Below are positions 1-12,059 of a stretch of DNA of 64,000 nt, piece after piece; the first letter of the stretch is position 1, and each line of letters starts with the position of its first letter. Source of the stretch: Bidens hawaiensis (taxonomy: Eukaryota; Streptophyta; Magnoliopsida; Asterales; Asteraceae); the NCBI GenBank assembly GCA_021521415.1, contig JAIQDT010000230.1:1974501-2038500 (forward strand), given 5' to 3'. Below the pieces are notes generated by a model that saw only the letters and a program-made list of their open reading frames with translations, searched no databases and was not told the origin of the DNA. Both the position numbers and the translations under genes were made by a program.

Positions 1-164
1 ACATGAATTGTCGATTCTTGATTCGAATTTGTTACCTTTATTAAGTCTGCATTTAGGGTCATTTATTTTACTTTAACTTTTGACTGTAACTGACTCCGTG
101 AAACCAAGCTTTATGAGATTATACTTTGCGCTAAGACATTAACCAAAATTAAAACTTTTATAGA
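1..164 (+). other. Untranslated leader of element 1
   Basis: AT-rich sequence upstream of the gag-pol start with no long ORF. No tRNA primer-binding site is recognisable, so the window begins downstream of the 5' LTR/PBS junction. Confidence 0.6.
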
Positions 165-3100
165 ATGCCTCCGCTATCTCGCCGATTTCAGAGAAGAGAA
201 GCCTCGCGCATGCGTAGACAGCAACGTTCCCAGGAAATGGCCGCCGCAATAGCCCAAGCTTTGAGCCAAAACAATACCAACACCTCGAGTTATAACATTA
301 AGTCCTTTAACGCGGGTAACCCTCCAAAGTTCACAGGTCTTGAAGGAGCCACCGTGATGCTCCAGTGGCTTGAGAAAATAGAAAACACTTTCCTTCACAC
401 CCAATGCCCCTCAGACAGACGAACCCTATATGCTTCCAGTGTCCTGGAATCCAGAGCGCTTACATGGTGGAATGGAGTAGCTCATGCGCGTGGCGCAGAG
501 GCTGCTTCTAGCATGACATGGGAGGAATTCAAGGAAATTCTTACGCGAGAATTCTGCCCTCCCAACGAAATTAAGCGCCTGGAGGAGGAATTTTGGAATC
601 TTAAGCAATACAGCGGTGAAGCGCGCGAGTACGCGACGCGCTTCCATGAACTAAGTTTGCTTGTCCCTCACCTTGTTACCCCTTCCCGCCGAGCCATAGA
701 GAAATTCCTTGGGGGTCTCCCCATGGAAATTCAAGATTCTGTATGGGCCAGAAACCCAGTAACCCTCTCTGACGCCATCGAGTTGGCCGCTGTGCTCAGC
801 GACAACCATGTCAGAGCAGGAACCCTGTTCCTGCGGGGAACAGAAAAGACCAAACTCACCAAAACTGTCACTGAACCAACAGAAACCAAACCTGAACCCT
901 CGAACCGTAACAACCTCAAGCGCAGGCGCAAGGCCTATGCGCTTACCAACCCGCCCATTGTCCAGCAACCCATCTACCAACCTCCAGTTTACACGCCTAA
1001 CCCTCTGTCAGCCTACCCAACACCTCCTGTAGTCCATAACTATGCCTTAACCAATCCCGCACTCCCTGCCCCGCCTCCTAAGAAACCTTACACAGGAAAC
1101 CATCCCTTTTGCCCAACCTGTAGATTTCACCACCCAACCCAAACCCCGTGTCGACTTTGTACCCGATGTGGCCGTACTGGTCACCATGCAGAAAACTGTA
1201 GAGTCCTTCTCGCCAATCCAATTGCGCCAACACCACCAGTCTACCCGCAGAATCCACAACCAACCTACCAAAACCCACGACCCAGATCGTGCTTTAACTG
1301 CGGTGATCCCAGTCATTTCCGGAACGCGTGCCCAAGACTACAAGTTCAGATTACGCAAGCGAATCCGGTGAACCAGATTTCGAACCAAGTGACGCGTGGA
1401 CGAGCTTTTAACATAACCGCGCACCAAGCGCAAGCGAATAATGACGTAGTTAATGGTACATTTTTGCTTAACGGATTTTATGCTTCTGTACTTTTTGATA
1501 CTGGCGCCGATCGAAGTTTTATTTCTCGCGCCTTCGAGCAGAAGCTTGCGCGACCGCGCAACGATTTAAAAGAAAATTTTTCAGTTGAATTGGCTAATGG
1601 TGAAACTGTTTTAATAAACTCAGTGATTAAAGATTGCACGCTTAACCTTAACGAAAATGATTTTCTGATTGACCTCATCCCCATGCCTCTTGGAAGCTTT
1701 GATGTTATCATTGGTATGGACTGGCTCTCGAAGAATCGCGCCGAAGTTATTTGCGCCAAGAAGTTGATTCGCATACCTCGAGAAAATGGTGATCTTCATA
1801 TTTACGGCGAAAAACCCTCCAGTGGTCTTAAACTTATGTCTTGCGCCGAAGCCCAAAGACTCATGCGGAAGAAGTGTATTGCATTTCTAGCCCATGTGGT
1901 CAAACCTGCTGAAGAGAAGAAGCTTCGCGATATCCCTGTTGTGCGTGATTTCCCTGAAGTTTTTCCTGATGATCTTCCTGGTATCCCTCCCGCTCGTGAA
2001 GTCGAGTTTCGTATTGATCTTGTCCTTGGTGCTTCCCCCGTAGCTAAATCTCCTTATCGTCTTGCACCCGCTGAGATGCAAGAATTGGCCAGCCAACTTC
2101 AAGAGTTGACTGCTAAAGGATTCATCCGCCCTAGCTCTTCGCCCTGGGGTGCTCCGGTGTTGTTCGTTAAAAAGAAAGATGGATCGTTTCGCATGTGTAT
2201 TGATTACCGCGAGTTGAACAAACTCACTATTAAAAACCGGTATCCCTTACCGCGTATTGACGACCTCTTTGATCAACTCCAAGGTGCCTCTTGTTTCTCG
2301 AAGATTGATCTCCGCTCTGGCTATCACCAGCTGCGCATCCGCGATGAAGATGTTCCGAAGACTGCTTTTCGAACTCGTTATGGCCATTTTGAATTCTTGG
2401 TCATGTCCTTCGGTTTAACCAACGCACCCGCCGTTTTCATGGATCTAATGAATCGGGTGTGTAGACCTTTCTTGGATAAATTCGTGATTGTGTTTATCGA
2501 TGATGTTCTGGTGTATTCTAAGACCAAGGCCGAGCATGAGCAACATCTCCAGTTGGTGTTGCAGAAGCTTCGAACCGAGCAGCTCTATGCTAAGCTTTCC
2601 AAGTGTGAATTCTGGTCTGATGAAGTACAGTTTCTTGGTCATGTTGTAAACAAGATGGGTATTCATGTCGACCCATCCAAAATTGAAGCAATCAAGAACT
2701 GGATTACGCCATCCTCTCCTTCTGAGATCCGTTCCTTTCTGGGCTTAGCTGGTTATTACCGGCGCTTCATTTCGAACTTCTCGAAGATCGCTTTGCCTTT
2801 AACAGCTCTAACGCACAAAGGTAAACCGTATATTTGGGGCTCGAAGCAAGAAGAAGCCTTTCTGACGCTCAAGCGTTTGTTGTGTGAAGCTCCTGTTCTT
2901 GCGCTACCTGAGGGTAATGATGATTTTGTCGTGTATTGCGATGCATCCAACCAAGGTCTCGGTTGTGTTCTTATGCAACGAGGCAAGGTTATCGCTTACG
3001 CATCAAGGCAACTTAAGGTTCATGAGAAGAATTATACAACTCACGATCTCGAACTTGGTGCAGTTGTTTTTGCCTTGAAGATCGGGAGACACTACCTTTA

Positions 3101-4781
3101 TGGTACTAAGTGTATCCTCTACACTGACCATAAAAGCCTTCAGCATATCTTTGATCAAAAGGAACTTAACATGAGGCAACGCCGATGGAACGAACTCATC
3201 AGCGATTACGATTGTGAGATCCGGTATCATCCTGGTAAGGCTAATGTGGTAGCCGATGCGCTCAGCCGAAAACCCTGCCAGCTTAACTGTATTTTGCCGC
3301 GCACGCAGCTTCACTTCGCGCCGATTCAAAGCAACCTTGAATCGCGTATTCGTGACGCGCAGCGCGCATCCATCAGTAATGGTGACCTTCGCGCCGAGTT
3401 AGCGTGTGGCGCGGAAGCGCATTTTGTGCCCAATCTGAGTGGAATTCTCTGTTATCTTAATCGCATCTGGATTCCCTGTGATGAGAATCTTCGCGCTGAT
3501 ATCCTGAGTGAAGCGCACAAATCTCGATATTCCGTTCATCCTGGCGCCGATAAAATGTACAAGGATTTGCGCATTACTTATTGGTGGCCCGGTATGAAAA
3601 AGGATATTGCTGTGTTCGTAGCTAAATGCCTGACTTGTTCTAAGGTAAAAGCTGAACACCAACGCCCATCTGGTTTGCTCGAACAACCAGAAATTCCTAC
3701 GTGGAAATGGGAATGTGTAGCAATGGACTTTATTACCAAGTTACCTTTGACAGCAAGCAAACATGATAGCATTTGGGTAATAGTGGATCGTTTGACTAAG
3801 TCTGCTCACTTTCTGCCCATTCGTGAAAACTACCGTGTTGAGCAACTCGCGCAGCTGTATGTCAAGGAAATTGTCTGCCGCCATGGTACTCCTTTGAGCA
3901 TCATATCCGATCGCGATGGCCGTTTTATATCTCGCTTTTGGAAATCTCTCCAATCTGCGCTAGGAACTCGCTTGGACATGAGTACGGCATATCATCCTCA
4001 GACTGACGGTCAGTCTGAGCGAACTATTCAAACTCTTGAGGATATGCTCCGATCTTGTGTTCTTGATTTTGGAGGCAATTGGGATTCGCACCTGCCTTTG
4101 ATCGAGTTCTCTTATAATAACAGCTATCATTCCAGTATTGGTATGGCCCCATTTGAAGCACTTTACGGTCGTAAGTGCCGCTCCCCGATCTGTTGGAGCG
4201 AAGTGGGTGAAGCTCAAATCACAGGACCCGAACTTGTTCAAGAGACAACCGATAAAATCGCCAAGATCCGTGATCATCTGCTGACTGCCAGAAGCCGACA
4301 GAAGAGTTACGCAGATCGTAGGCGGAAGCCTCTCGAATTTCAAGTTGGTGATCTTGTTCTCCTCAAAGTGTCGCCCTGGAAAGGTGTTGTCCGCTTTGGG
4401 AAGAAAGGTAAGCTTGCTCCTCGATATGTTGGTCCATTCAAGATTCTCGCGCGTGTGGGAAAAGTTGCCTACAGACTTGACCTGCCGCCCGCGCTCAGTA
4501 ATGTGCATCCAACGTTCCATGTATCCAATCTCAAGAAGTGTTTAGCTGACGAGAACCTTCACATTCCACTTGATGAAGTTCAAGTTGATGAAACTATGCA
4601 TTTCGTTGAGAAGCCTGTTGAAATTATGGATCGCGAGGTTAAGCAAACCAAACGCAGTCGTATCCCTATCGTGAAAGTTCGCTGGGAGTCCAAGCGCGGA
4701 GCCGAGTTTACATGGGAAAGGGAAGATCAAATGAAGATCAAGTACCCGCACCTGTTCTCTGCGCAACCTACTTCGAGATAA
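165..4781 (+). CDS. Gag-Pol polyprotein of element 1, intact frame (1538 aa)
   Basis: Single frame encoding the structural and enzymatic proteins of a Ty3/gypsy retrotransposon. Visible domains in order: retrotransposon gag domain around residues 75-170 (with an LTWWNGV motif); two CCHC-type zinc knuckles near 333-346 and 376-389; aspartic protease with DTGADRSF near 446; reverse transcriptase with the catalytic FIDDVLVYS near 778; RNase H starting at CDASNQGLG near 924 and ending around VVADALSR; integrase with an HHCC zinc finger (about 1118-1165) and DDE residues near 1187, 1248 and 1285; GPY-type region; and a C-terminal chromodomain-like segment (about 1480-1532). There are no frameshifts or stops, so the copy is potentially functional and probably young. 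Element 2 encodes the same architecture but is broken. The family is certain; the lineage within Ty3/gypsy is inferred. Confidence 0.95.
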   Translation: MPPLSRRFQRREASRMRRQQRSQEMAAAIAQALSQNNTNTSSYNIKSFNAGNPPKFTGLEGATVMLQWLEKIENTFLHTQCPSDRRTLYASSVLESRALTWWNGVAHARGAEAASSMTWEEFKEILTREFCPPNEIKRLEEEFWNLKQYSGEAREYATRFHELSLLVPHLVTPSRRAIEKFLGGLPMEIQDSVWARNPVTLSDAIELAAVLSDNHVRAGTLFLRGTEKTKLTKTVTEPTETKPEPSNRNNLKRRRKAYALTNPPIVQQPIYQPPVYTPNPLSAYPTPPVVHNYALTNPALPAPPPKKPYTGNHPFCPTCRFHHPTQTPCRLCTRCGRTGHHAENCRVLLANPIAPTPPVYPQNPQPTYQNPRPRSCFNCGDPSHFRNACPRLQVQITQANPVNQISNQVTRGRAFNITAHQAQANNDVVNGTFLLNGFYASVLFDTGADRSFISRAFEQKLARPRNDLKENFSVELANGETVLINSVIKDCTLNLNENDFLIDLIPMPLGSFDVIIGMDWLSKNRAEVICAKKLIRIPRENGDLHIYGEKPSSGLKLMSCAEAQRLMRKKCIAFLAHVVKPAEEKKLRDIPVVRDFPEVFPDDLPGIPPAREVEFRIDLVLGASPVAKSPYRLAPAEMQELASQLQELTAKGFIRPSSSPWGAPVLFVKKKDGSFRMCIDYRELNKLTIKNRYPLPRIDDLFDQLQGASCFSKIDLRSGYHQLRIRDEDVPKTAFRTRYGHFEFLVMSFGLTNAPAVFMDLMNRVCRPFLDKFVIVFIDDVLVYSKTKAEHEQHLQLVLQKLRTEQLYAKLSKCEFWSDEVQFLGHVVNKMGIHVDPSKIEAIKNWITPSSPSEIRSFLGLAGYYRRFISNFSKIALPLTALTHKGKPYIWGSKQEEAFLTLKRLLCEAPVLALPEGNDDFVVYCDASNQGLGCVLMQRGKVIAYASRQLKVHEKNYTTHDLELGAVVFALKIGRHYLYGTKCILYTDHKSLQHIFDQKELNMRQRRWNELISDYDCEIRYHPGKANVVADALSRKPCQLNCILPRTQLHFAPIQSNLESRIRDAQRASISNGDLRAELACGAEAHFVPNLSGILCYLNRIWIPCDENLRADILSEAHKSRYSVHPGADKMYKDLRITYWWPGMKKDIAVFVAKCLTCSKVKAEHQRPSGLLEQPEIPTWKWECVAMDFITKLPLTASKHDSIWVIVDRLTKSAHFLPIRENYRVEQLAQLYVKEIVCRHGTPLSIISDRDGRFISRFWKSLQSALGTRLDMSTAYHPQTDGQSERTIQTLEDMLRSCVLDFGGNWDSHLPLIEFSYNNSYHSSIGMAPFEALYGRKCRSPICWSEVGEAQITGPELVQETTDKIAKIRDHLLTARSRQKSYADRRRKPLEFQVGDLVLLKVSPWKGVVRFGKKGKLAPRYVGPFKILARVGKVAYRLDLPPALSNVHPTFHVSNLKKCLADENLHIPLDEVQVDETMHFVEKPVEIMDREVKQTKRSRIPIVKVRWESKRGAEFTWEREDQMKIKYPHLFSAQPTSR

Positions 4782-4802
4782 ATTTCGGGACGAAATTTCT
4801 TA

Positions 4803-4815
4803 AAGTAGGGGAGAC
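4803..4815 (+). promoter_or_regulatory. Polypurine tract of element 1
   Basis: AAGTAGGGGAGAC directly precedes the 3' LTR start (TGTAACA at 4816), where the plus-strand primer is expected. It follows a palindromic TTTCGGGACGAAA segment that also occurs before both candidate LTR starts of element 2. Confidence 0.7.
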
Positions 4816-5162
4816 TGTAACATCTGCTCCGATCCGACCCGACCCAGGTACCCGTTTCTCTGACCCGATCTCTTTCTTTTATGATTTAATATTTATACTT
4901 ATATTTTACTTTTAATAATAATATATATTTTCCTTCCCGCCTCTTTCTCTCTCTTTCTTTCCGCCGTCCCGTCCCTCTCCTTCTCTCTTTCCGCCTTCTT
5001 TTCCCTCTTGTCGCCGTCCCGCCCTTACGCCTTGTTTCCCTCTAACTCTTTGCTTGTCCTTTGTTCCTTCCCGCCTAAGGTTGTCTGCGCAGCTCCACGC
5101 GCCAGACCCCTTACAAGGAATCCTGCGTGAAGACCACCTGTTTCAGCGATACGCGAGACGAA

Positions 5163-5389
5163 CTCTTCTCGCAGCACGCTAAGAATTGTAATTCTTCTCG
5201 CAGCGCGCTAAGAACGGTAGTTCTTCCCGCGACGCGCTAAGGATTTGTAGTTCTTCTCGCAGCACGCTAAGAATCGTAGTTCATCCCTCGACGCGCGAAG
5301 AATTATAGTTCTTCCCGCGGCGCGCTAGGAATTTTAGTTCCTCCCGCGGCGCGCTAAGAAATGTGATTCTTCCCGCGACGCGTTAAGGT
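5163..5389 (+). repeat. 29-bp GC-rich minisatellite in U3, about 8 copies
   Basis: Units start at 5163, 5192, 5221, 5251, 5280, 5309, 5338 and 5367. Each has the pattern TTCTTCYCGCRRCRCGCTAA followed by about 9 variable bases. Unit length is 29 bp, with one 30-bp unit. The array lies about 420 bp upstream of the TATA box. Confidence 0.9.
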
Positions 5390-5808
5390 TGGTTCTGTCT
5401 GCCTTCGCGCTCGCGCACTTTTGCCTTCGCGCTCGAGCTTTCTCGCGCTAAACCCTTTGAGTTTTCTTCTGTTTAATCTAGCCGTTTGCTTTTGTGTTGT
5501 CTTATCTTTTGTGTTGTTGACCTAATCTGCTTTATGTCTGAAAAGTTACTTTCGGCGCAGCATGCGCACCAACCCCATTGGTTGGCAGAAAAAGTGACTG
5601 ACATTATCTTTTGAGATCTGCTTTTTCCATGCTTGACCAGTACCTTTATCTGACCCGCCCATGCTTTTTACTGTTCCCTGACAGCTTTATCTTGCCCCCC
5701 TGCAGCTGCCATATCTTTTGATATCTTTTGTTATCTTTTGTTTTGTCTTGTTCTGTTTGTCTTGGAATCTTTTCCCCTTTTTCTGGATTTATGTCTCCTA
5801 GGGTTTCT

Positions 5809-5820
5809 CTATAAATAATA
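5809..5820 (+). promoter_or_regulatory. TATA box of the element 1 LTR promoter
   Basis: CTATAAATAATA is followed about 25-35 bp later by a CA/CT-rich stretch typical of a plant transcript start. It marks the probable U3/R boundary. Confidence 0.65.
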
Positions 5821-6870
5821 ACATTATTTTTCCTAACACTACACACACAAAACACTTAATCTCTCTTATTCTCTCTTGCTCCTTGCTCTCTCTGCCGCCT
5901 CCCTCTCTGCCTCCGTCTTCCTCCCTGTTCTGCCCTGCTTTTCCGGTAATATATATATATATATAATAATTTACTTATTAATTATGCTAACTTATATTCA
6001 AGACTTAAAACCAATCGTTAAAACAATAATCTTTAATTATAGGTTAACTTGTGCTTGTTTAAAGTTGGTTCTTGCTTTACCTTACACCGCATCGTTTATC
6101 AAGTGAGTAATCTCGTACCTAATCCCTTTTTGCTTTTAATGTTTTGGGATGTTCATGTGTTCATACAAACTTAGAGTCTTAAACTTGTTTATGAACTTTA
6201 GTCGCGCAGTATCCCATGTGTTGAGGACGTAGACTTGGCTGTTTATTTGTATGTGTGGATCATTAACCGTCTTGTCGGTCTATTCCGCAGTTTTCATGGT
6301 ACCATTAGATGAACACGGGAGAACTATCGTTTATGATTTTCTCTTTTGTTACACTTGCACAGTTAGTCCTGTTTGTGAGCTCAATTGTGAGCACTGGCAG
6401 TCTTGTCTCTTAGAGTTGGTCCCGATCTGATTACACCCTTGTTGAAACCCAGACATACACATGTTGCGCGCAGATTTATTGTTATCTATGTATTGTATTA
6501 AACTTGATTTCTCACCAACACGCAAGTGTTTGACGTTTATTTTAACACATGTTCAGGTTTGCAGTAGCTGTTTTGGAGCTTGTGGACAAATAGGAAGTTT
6601 CTTTATTTTGGACCTAGATTAAAATGTATCAAGACAAGTTTTTGCTGTTCGAATATTATAATTTATAATATATTGATTTATGATGTTTTATGTTATCCTG
6701 TGTTTACCCTGCGCGTGCGCAAATGAATGTATTTATTAAATATTGACACCCAATAGTGTCACGAGTAATGAAACAATATGTGGCGCCCCGATGTATAATC
6801 CGCCTTTGGTCGGGGTGTTACAGCAAGGACCCGAACCGAGATAGCTTTAGAGCGCTGCGATGTTTTACAA

Positions 6871-7080
6871 ATGCAAATTGCTCAGAACGCACCCGAACCT
6901 GAGGCAGAACCTGAGGCAGAACCTGAGGCAGAGCCTGAAGAGGAACCCGAAGAAGATCCCGAAGAGGAGCCTGAGGAGGATCCCGAGGAAGATCCCGAGG
7001 AGGAATCTGAAGAAGAACCGGAGGAAGAACCGGCAGAGGAGGAGGCACACTCAGAGGTGTCCTCATACGATGACATCTAA
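6871..7080 (+). CDS. Acidic Glu/Pro-repeat ORF upstream of element 2 gag
   Basis: A 69-codon ORF whose core is repeated E-P-E-A and E-E-P-E-E-D units and which ends in SSYDDI. The frame is also open without an ATG back to 6823, the exact edge of element 1, so the true 5' end may lie beyond the insertion, left of the window. The repeats use mixed synonymous codons (CCT/CCC/CCG for Pro, GAA/GAG for Glu), which favours selection on protein over simple DNA slippage. Low-complexity sequence also leaves other frames open, so this is not proof. I do not recognise a family. It could be a leader ORF of the retroelement or part of an N-terminal extension. Confidence 0.4.
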   Translation: MQIAQNAPEPEAEPEAEPEAEPEEEPEEDPEEEPEEDPEEDPEEESEEEPEEEPAEEEAHSEVSSYDDI

Positions 7081-7332
7081 GGATGATAACACCTAGATGG
7101 AGGGGTTGTCTCCATCCAAACTATTATTTTTCTATGATTTTAAGGATTGGTTTTAAATACTTTGTAGCGAATACAATGGTTTTAATCATGAATTATTATT
7201 TGGATTAATATATGGTTGTGATGTGATGTTTGTTCCTTTTATTTCTTTCTTACCTATCTTTTATTACATGTATGGTGTGTTTCATATGAAAGAAAAATTC
7301 ATGTTTAACATTTTATGCTGTGATTCTAGGAA

Positions 7333-10300
7333 ATGGCAGGAAGAAACGCTGGACACGGACGTGGTAACATCAACCTGACTGCAGCAGAACTCCAAACTCT
7401 GCTGAATGACCACGCGCGGCCGCTCTAGCCGCACATGTACAGAACCAAGCTGGAGGTCCAATAGGAACGTGTACCTTCAAGAATTACCTTGACTGCAAGC
7501 CCAGTTCGTTTAAGGGCACCGAGGGAGCTATAGGTTTCCTGCGTTGGGCTAAGAAGGCCGAATAAGCTTTTGAGATGTGTAATTGTCCACCTGCCAGTAG
7601 GGTCAAATTTGCTGCTGGAACACTCGAAGATTCTGCCCTCACTTGGTGGAATTCGAACGTACAGATTCTTGGATTGGGACTGGCTAACGCGATGAACTGG
7701 GAGGAGTTCAAGAACATGATGCGAGAAGAGTACTGTCCGAGAGAGGAGATTGCAAAGTTGGAATCTGAGTTTTGGTCATTGAAGATGGTGGGTTCGGAAA
7801 TCGAAGCCTACACTACCCGTTCTCACGAGTTAGATGTGATGTGTCCGTGGATGGTGGATCCGCCGAGTAAGAGGATTGAAATGTATATTGATGGGTTAGC
7901 ACCGCAAATTCAGGGCATGGTAACGTCTTCCAGACTAGCCACGATTCAACAAGCGATTCGGTTAGCTCACAAACTAACGGATCAAGCAGTGACCCAAGGT
8001 GCGCTACCACCTAGTGGTTCAACCATTAAAGCCCGTGACAACCTGAGCACTGACAACAACAACAACAACAGCAACCCGAGCAACGGAAAGAGAAAGTTTG
8101 ACAACACCAGATCCTCATCCTCGAACCCCCCACAGCAACACCACTACCGTAAGCCCGAACCCATTCGGAGCTTCAACAATCAGAGTCACAACAATAATAA
8201 CAACGGTAGCGGGCAGGGTTCGAGCGGCTATGCTGGGAAATATCCGAAGTGCAACAGGTGCAACTATCATCATGCTGGCCCGTGTGACCGTGTCAAGTGT
8301 CAAAGATGCGGAAAGATGGGTCACCAGGAAAAGGAATGTAGAGGAGACCTTGCGGCAAAGGGTGCTCCTAAACCACCCATGACAACCAAGGGATGTTTTG
8401 AGTGTGGACAAGAGGGACATTTTAAGAAAGACTGCCCCAAGCTGAAACAGAACGACAACAATGGAGGTAATGGAAGTGGCAGTGGTGGTGGAAACAATGG
8501 TAAAGGAAGAGCTTTTGTTATTGGGTCGGGTCAAGCCCGCAATGATCCGTACGTGGTGACTGGTAAGTTCCCTGTGAACGATTGTTTTGCTTCTGTATTG
8601 TTTGACACTGGAGCTGATAGGAGTTTTGTGTCGAAAGCCTTTAGTCAACTCTTAGACCTAACTCCAACCCCGTTAGATGCTAAGTTTCCTGTTGAATTAG
8701 CTGACGGTAAGACTATAGTAACGACTCATGTACTTGCGGGATGTAAGTTAAAACTGGCAGGTCATGTCTTTGATATCGACCTTATTCCTTTTACGCTTAG
8801 TAGTTTCGATGTCGTGGTCGGCATGGACTGGTTATCCGAGAACCGAGCGGAGATTATATGTCACGACAAGATAGTCCACATTACTACCCCTTCCGGCGAG
8901 ATCATTTCGATCCGGGGCGAGAGAAACGGCATGACCACCAGCGTCATTACCCTCATGAAGGCGCTGAAGTATCTACGAAAGGGTCATCCGGCAATTTTGG
9001 CGCAGATTGTTGAGAAACCCGCGGAAGAGAAGCGAATTGAAGATATACCGATTGTGCGAGATTTTCCGGAAGTTTTCCCGGAGGATTTGCCTGGATTCCC
9101 TCATATTCGACAAGTCGAATTCCAAATCGAGTTGACCCCCGGTGCAGCACCCATAGCACGAGCTCCGTATCGGCTCGCACCGGCGGAGCTTCAGGAGCTA
9201 TCCACTCAGTTACAAGATTTGTTGGATAAGGGTTTTATCCGACCTAGCTCATCACCATGGGGAGCCCCTGTCTTATTTGTCCGAAAGAATGACGGGACTT
9301 TCCGCATGTGTATCGACTACCGGGAGTTGAACAAGGTGACGGTCAAGAACCGTTATCCTTTACCCCGAATTGATGATCTGTTTGACCAACTCCAAGGATC
9401 GAGTTATTACTCGAAGATCGATCTGCGATCTGGTTACCATCAACTAAGAGTGCGCGAAGAAGATATTTCAAAGACGGCTTTCAGAACACGGTATGGTCAC
9501 TACGAGTTTTCGGTTATGCCTTTTGGACTAACCAACGCACCAGCCGTATTTATGGATCTCATGAATCGAGTATGCAAGGCGTACCTCGACAAGTTTGTGA
9601 TTGTGTTTATTGACGATATCCTGGTCTACTCCAAGGACAAGGCTGACCATGAGGAACACTTGAGGGTAATTCTGGAATTATTGAAGAAGGAGCAACTGTA
9701 TGCTAAGCTCTCGAAATGCGAATTTTGGCTTCACGAGGTTCACTTTTTAGGACATGTGATCAACGAGAACGGTATCCATGTCGATCCCGGTAAGGTAGAG
9801 GCCATCAAAAACTGGGAAGCACCTAAGACTCCGATTGAGGTGCGGCAATTCCTAGGACTGGCCGGCTACTACCGGCGTTTCATCGAGGGATTTTCAAAGA
9901 TTGCTCAACCCCTCACCGCTTTGACTCACAAGGGTACTAAGTACAATTGGGGTGACGCGCAAGAATCCGCTTTCCAACTGTTGAGAACCAAACTCTGTAG
10001 CGCCCCTATTTTAGCCCTCCCCGAGGGAACAGAGAATTTTGAGGTACATTGTGACGCATCGATACAAGGTCTCGGTTGTGTGCTGATGCAACTCGAGAAG
10101 GTTATAGCTTATGCCTCTCGACAACTACGGGTTCACGAGAAGAACTACACGACCCATGATTTGGAACTCGGAGCTGTGGTGTTTGCCCTTAAGATATTGA
10201 GGCATTACTTGTACGGTACCAAGTTTACCATTTACACCGACCACAAGAGTCTCCAGCATATCTACGATCAGAAGGAGCTGAACATGCGACAGCGTCGTTG

Positions 10301-11927
10301 GGTCGAGCTGCTTAAGGATTATGATTGTGCCATCAAGTACCACCCTGGCAAGGCCAATGTAGTGGCCGACGCCCTCAGCGGAAAAGAAACAGATAAACCC
10401 AGACGAGTGTGAGCATTGCAACTCACGATTCATACCAACTTACCCGATCAGATTCGCGAGGCGCAACTCGAAGCTTTGAAAGATGATAATCTTCCATCGG
10501 AACTCATGCGGGGCATGAACAAGCAACTTGAAACCAAATCGGACGGGGTCCGATATTTTGAGAACCGGATTTGGGTTCCACGATACGGAGAGTTGAGAAC
10601 TCTGGTGATGGACGAAGCACACAAGTCCAGATATTCTATCCACCCCGGCTCAGATAAAATGTATCATGACTTAAAGGCACTTTACTGGTGGCCGAATATG
10701 AAAGCCGACATTGCCACCTACGTGAGCAAATGCTTGACTTGTGCCAGAGTCAAAATAGAATACCAGAAACCATCTGGCCTACTACAACAACCGGAACTTC
10801 CAATGTGGAAATGGGAACACATTTCAATGGATTTTATCACAGGATTACCTAAAACACCGACGGGATGCGATACCATCTGGGTGATCGTTGACCGGTTGAC
10901 TAAGTTCGCACACTTTTTAGCGATTAAGGAATCGGACAAAATGGAAAGATTGACTCGCGTCTACATGAAGGAAGTAGTGTCTAGACACGGAGTGCCTGTC
11001 TCAATCATTTCTGATAGAGATTCTCGTTTCACTTCGCACTTTTGGAAGTCACTACAAAGCGCACTAGGCACACGTCTTGATATGAGCACAGCCTACCATC
11101 CTCAGACGGATGGGAAAAGTGAACGAACTATTCAGACCCTGGAGGATATGTTGCGTGCATGTGTGTTGGATTTCGGAAAAAGTTGGGAACCTCACTTACC
11201 TTTGGTAGAGTTTTCGTATAATAACAGCTACCACGCAAGTATTAAAGCAGCGCCGTTTGAAGCACTGTACAGACGGAAGTGTCGATCACCACTCTGCTGG
11301 GCAGAGGTGGGTGATAGCCAAATCACTGGTCCAGAACTGGTACTCGAAACTTCGGAAAAGATTGTTCAAATCCGAAATCGCATGGCAGCAGCACGAGATC
11401 GCCAAAAGAGTTACGCCGACAAGCGCCGAAAACCTCTCGAATTTCAAGTGAATGACCAAGTGTTACTCAAAGTCTCACCTTGGAAAGGTGTGGTTCGCTT
11501 TGGGAAGCGAAACAAACTCAACCCACGATACGTTGGTCCTTACCGGATAACGGAACGCGTTGGTCCGGTGGCGTACCGACTGAACTTACCAGCGGAACTC
11601 AGCAGTGTACACAATGTTTTCCACGTATCCAATTTGAAGAAATGCTTATCCGATGAAACCCAAGTAATCCCTTTGGACGAACTACAAATTGATGAACAGC
11701 TACGCTTCATTGAAGAACCAGTTGAAGTTTTGGACTGGGAAACCAAAACACTCAAGCACAGCAAAATTCCAATCGTTAAGGTTCGTTGGAACTCAAGACG
11801 TGGACCGGAGTTCACGTGGGAACGCGAGGATCAAATGATGAAAAAGTATCCTCACCTTTTTGAAGGGCTGACCAAACACAGAAAACCGCGAAACCCGACA
11901 AACCGTCAGAAATCACCGGAGGTATGA
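7333..11927 (+). pseudogene. Gag-Pol of element 2, disabled by one frameshift and two stops
   Basis: Translation would start at ATG 7333. An extra CG dinucleotide at 7417-7418 shifts the frame into TAG at 7426. In the restored frame TAA stands at 7563-7565 and TGA at 10410-10412. The TAA (probably from CAA) and the TGA (probably from CGA) fit C-to-T decay. Otherwise the order is complete: gag with LTWWNS near 7645; CCHC knuckles (second at about 8394-8438); protease DTGADRSF near 8604; RT with FIDDILVYS near 9610; RNase H from CDASIQGLG near 10050; integrase HHCC near 10615-10760 and DDE further on; chromodomain-like end near 11710-11860. Clearly related to element 1 but diverged throughout. 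It also differs in its Asn/Gly-rich linker between gag and protease. Confidence 0.9.
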
Positions 11928-11934
11928 ATTAAAT

Positions 11935-12059
11935 TTCGGGACGAAATTTCTTTCTACTAGGGGATGATATGACAAACTGAAAATTTTTCTTACTTTTTCA
12001 GACACTCATCACGACTTGATTCAAATTTTCGGGACGAAAATTCTTTAACATGGGAATGA
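11935..12059 (+). repeat. Duplicated polypurine-tract region of element 2
   Basis: Two TTCGGGACGAAA-containing segments about 90 bp apart are each followed by a purine tract and a TGACA start: TGACAAACTG at 11970 and TGTGACAATC at 12060. Only one should be the real LTR boundary. I prefer 12060 because TGTGACA also ends the LTR at 14726. Confidence 0.55.

Larger units (their letters stand above)
1..6822 (+). mobile_element. Ty3/gypsy LTR retrotransposon, element 1 (5' LTR outside window)
   Basis: The sequence shows, in order, an untranslated leader, an uninterrupted gag-pol frame, a purine-rich tract and a 3' LTR that starts TGTAACA and ends TGTTACA, which are perfect inverted termini. The 5' LTR and primer-binding site lie left of the window. 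The pol order protease, RT, RNase H, integrase is that of Ty3/gypsy (Metaviridae). A chromodomain-like C-terminus suggests a chromovirus, perhaps of the Tekay/Del lineage (inference). The element sits inside the leader of element 2. The 5 bp after its LTR (GCAAG, 6823-6827) should be the right target-site duplication, but the left copy is outside the window. Confidence 0.9.
4816..6822 (+). repeat. 3' LTR of element 1 (2007 bp)
   Basis: Bounded by TGTAACA and TGTTACA, perfect 7-bp inverted termini. U3 contains pyrimidine-rich stretches and an eight-copy 29-bp minisatellite. A TATA box lies near 5809. The last 310 bp contain the CTCACCAAC motif (6511), also seen about 300 bp before two other LTR ends in this window. 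The frames inside look spurious. Confidence 0.88.

Noticed and set aside
6818..7096. Ser-Gly, Arg-Pro and Leu-rich ORFs overlapping the acidic ORF in other frames
   Set aside because: Low-complexity shadows of the Glu/Pro repeat; only the plus frame starting at 6871 shows synonymous codon variation around a steady protein pattern.
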